The position numbers and the translations under genes were made by a program. From Bacteroidota bacterium (GTDB lineage Bacteria; Bacteroidota; Rhodothermia; Rhodothermales; Rubricoccaceae): a DNA stretch of 14,807 nucleotides. The DNA is taken from contig JADFLK010000008.1 of NCBI GenBank assembly GCA_022564455.1, forward strand, positions 1 through 14,807. The letters run 5' to 3'. Below the pieces are notes generated by a model. That model did not search any database, was not told where the DNA came from, and worked only from the letters and a program-made list of their open reading frames with translations. Numbering within the stretch: the first letter of the stretch is position 1; the number at the start of each line of letters is the position of its first letter. Shown one piece after another: positions 13,014-14,807 of this stretch.

Positions 13014-14807
13014 ATGCATTTGCTACGAACGCTGGCCCCGCTCGGCCTATCCCTACTTCTTGCCCTTTCTGCTTGCTCAGGATTACGACAATCGGCTACA
13101 CCACCCGACGGCTCCAATGGAGAGGAATCCGGAGATGACGACGACATCAAACCGTATAGCGAGGTCGTGACCGACGAGGCCGAGACCGACGAAGGCCTCT
13201 TCGACATCCACTGGTTCGATGAGGGCGAAAAGGTGTTGTTTGAAATCCCTGATTCGTTGCTGGGCCGCGAGATGCTGCTCGTTTCACGCATCGCGCGGAC
13301 GGCCGAGAATCTGGGTTATGGGGGCCAGAAGGCGAATACGCAGGTGGTGCGCTGGGAGCGCCACGCCAGGACCATCCTTCTGCGCACGGTGAGCTACAAC
13401 ATCGTCGCGAGCGATTCGCTGCCGGTTTACCAGGCGGTTAGAAATTCGTCGTTCGAGCCCATCATCGCCAGTATTGACATTGAGGCGTACGCTATTGATA
13501 CCACGAGTACCGCCATCGATTCAACGGGTACCGTCATCGATTCAACGGGTACCGTCATCGACACGACGGGCGTCGTCATCGACGTCACTGATCTCTACGC
13601 AAAGGACACGCCACTTCTCGGGATGCCGCAGTCAGTGCGCGAGCGCTACAAGGTTAAGCGGATGGACTCGGATCGGTCGTTCATTACGCGCGCATCGAGC
13701 TATCCTGAAAATATCGAAATCCGCGTTGTGCAGACGTACGAGGCGGAGGAGCCGCCCTCCAACAGTTCGACGGGTACGATCTCGTTAGAGATGAACCACT
13801 CGATGATCCTGCTCCCGGAGGTGCCCATGCAGCCACGCCTGTTCGATCAGCGGGTCGGATTCTTCGCACTTACGCAAACCGATTACGGTTCCGAAGCACA
13901 GGAAGCCGACCGGCGTACGTACGTCACACGCTGGCGTCTGGAGCCCAGCGACCCCGAGGCCTATGCCCGTGGAGAAGTGGTCGATCCGGTGGAGCCTATC
14001 GTGTACTACATCGACCCCGCGACACCGGAGCGCTGGATTCCGTACCTCAAACAAGGCGTTGAGGATTGGCTGCCTGCCTTTGAGGCGGCTGGATTCAGCA
14101 ACGCGATTGAGGCTCGTGATGCCCCTACGCCGGAAGAGGACCCCGAGTTCAGCCCGGAGGACATCCGCTACTCGGTGATCCGCTATTTCGCGTCTCCGGT
14201 CCAGAATGCGAGCGGCCCGCACGTCCACGACCCGCGCAGCGGCGAGATTCTGGAGAGCGACATCAACTGGTACCATAATATCATGAACCTGCTTCGGAAC
14301 TGGTACTTCATCCAGACCGCCGCGGCAAACCCCGAGGCACGTAGCGTTGAGTTTGACGAGGACGTGATGGGCCAACTGATCCGGTTCGTATCGGCGCACG
14401 AGGTTGGCCACACAATCGGCCTGCGGCACAATTTCTATGCGTCCAGTTCTGTGCCCGTCGATTCGTTGCGCTCGCGCACCTACACCGATGCCCACGGCAC
14501 CGCGCCCTCCATCATGGACTACGCGCGTTTCAACTACGTGGCCCAACCGGGCGACGGGGTGCGGCGCTTCACGCCCGACATCGGCGAGTACGACATCCAC
14601 GCCATCGAGTGGGGCTATCGCGTTTTTCCCGGCGCCGATACCGATGCCGAAAAACCGATGACCAGTGAGATTGCTCGTCGGGCCGTTACGGACCCGCGCC
14701 TCCGGTTCGTGATGGAGGCCGTGGTTGCCACCGATCCGCGCGCGCAGAATGAAGACCTGGGAGACGATGCAGTGCTGGCCGGGCAGTATGGACTCGCGAA
14801 CCTCAAG
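13014..14807 (+). CDS. Zinc-dependent metalloprotease lipoprotein, DUF5117/DUF4953 type (5' part)
   Basis: The frame is open from the ATG at 13014 to the window end (598 residues), so the gene is cut. The N-terminus is a lipoprotein signal with lipobox LSAC (Cys21) followed by an acidic linker. The next part fits the DUF5117 region (LFDIHWFDEGEKVLFEIPDSLLGREMLLVSRIART, with NTQVVRWERH). The catalytic region carries the metzincin motif HEVGHTIGLRHN at 462-473 (His462, Glu463, His466, His472) and a Met-turn SIMDYAR with Met501. It should be an active zinc protease at the periplasm or surface, but its substrate is unknown. Family members are usually about 800-1000 residues, so a third or more is missing to the right. 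A repeated IDSTGTV stretch at 161-195 appears to be an insertion. The start is chosen on the lipoprotein signal; there is no SD, and a heptamer tract lies directly upstream. Confidence 0.88.
   Translation, partial: MHLLRTLAPLGLSLLLALSACSGLRQSATPPDGSNGEESGDDDDIKPYSEVVTDEAETDEGLFDIHWFDEGEKVLFEIPDSLLGREMLLVSRIARTAENLGYGGQKANTQVVRWERHARTILLRTVSYNIVASDSLPVYQAVRNSSFEPIIASIDIEAYAIDTTSTAIDSTGTVIDSTGTVIDTTGVVIDVTDLYAKDTPLLGMPQSVRERYKVKRMDSDRSFITRASSYPENIEIRVVQTYEAEEPPSNSSTGTISLEMNHSMILLPEVPMQPRLFDQRVGFFALTQTDYGSEAQEADRRTYVTRWRLEPSDPEAYARGEVVDPVEPIVYYIDPATPERWIPYLKQGVEDWLPAFEAAGFSNAIEARDAPTPEEDPEFSPEDIRYSVIRYFASPVQNASGPHVHDPRSGEILESDINWYHNIMNLLRNWYFIQTAAANPEARSVEFDEDVMGQLIRFVSAHEVGHTIGLRHNFYASSSVPVDSLRSRTYTDAHGTAPSIMDYARFNYVAQPGDGVRRFTPDIGEYDIHAIEWGYRVFPGADTDAEKPMTSEIARRAVTDPRLRFVMEAVVATDPRAQNEDLGDDAVLAGQYGLANLK
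13494..13598 (+). repeat. Five in-frame 21-base repeats in the metalloprotease
   Basis: Five 21-base units code for IDTTSTA, IDSTGTV, IDSTGTV, IDTTGVV and IDVTDLY (residues 161-195). The second and third units (13515-13535 and 13536-13556) are identical in DNA. The pattern is a local tandem duplication that keeps the frame. Confidence 0.85.

Noticed and set aside
13785..14600. A 271-codon minus strand frame opposite the metalloprotease
   Set aside because: The + strand carries HEVGHTIGLRHN and the Met-turn in one continuous frame, so the minus frame is a shadow.

Overview
The window looks like chromosomal DNA of a high-GC member of the Bacteroidota/Rhodothermota group, most likely Rhodothermia. 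The clues are two secreted proteins with type IX secretion (T9SS) C-terminal sorting domains of the YPNPFNP type, a T9SS plug lipoprotein (DUF5103-like), a DUF3078 protein, an Hc1-type histone-like protein, a DUF5117/DUF4953-type zinc metalloprotease, and a TIGR02999-type ECF sigma factor paired with a TPR serine/threonine kinase. Shine-Dalgarno sites are mostly absent or weak, which fits. No tRNA, rRNA, CRISPR array, integrase or transposase was seen.

Layout: 1-903 (+) is the 3' part of a beta-propeller/fibronectin-like T9SS cargo gene with a strong terminator. Three genes then read leftward. Furthest upstream is an FG-GAP T9SS cargo protein (5774-4488) with its own terminator at 4449-4414. 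Next come the ECF sigma factor (4329-3712) and the membrane Ser/Thr kinase (3550-1070), which form a likely sigma/kinase signalling pair. A 411-base divergent gap (5775-6185) has no convincing gene but holds a hairpin and a repeat tract. Seven reading units follow on the + strand: an amino-acid-kinase-fold protein lacking the usual N-terminal lysine motif (6186-6908), the histone-like gene (7087-7266) with its own promoter-like site, SD and terminator, a DUF3078 outer-membrane-type protein (7454-8353) closely followed by a multi-pass membrane gluzincin peptidase (8373-10640), the T9SS plug lipoprotein (10732-12048), an unknown lipoprotein (12140-12931), and a lipoprotein metzincin metalloprotease cut by the window end (13014-14807).

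The common theme is the cell envelope: exported cargo, a T9SS component, three lipoproteins, a membrane peptidase and a signalling kinase. No obviously new multi-gene system is visible. The least explained features lie at smaller scale: three tracts of degenerate 7-base repeats of different sequence, each in the leader of a gene; a palindromic element that seems to sit in frame inside a signal peptide; an exact four-copy 207-base repeat; a 21-base in-frame duplication in the metalloprotease; and the degenerate amino-acid kinase.
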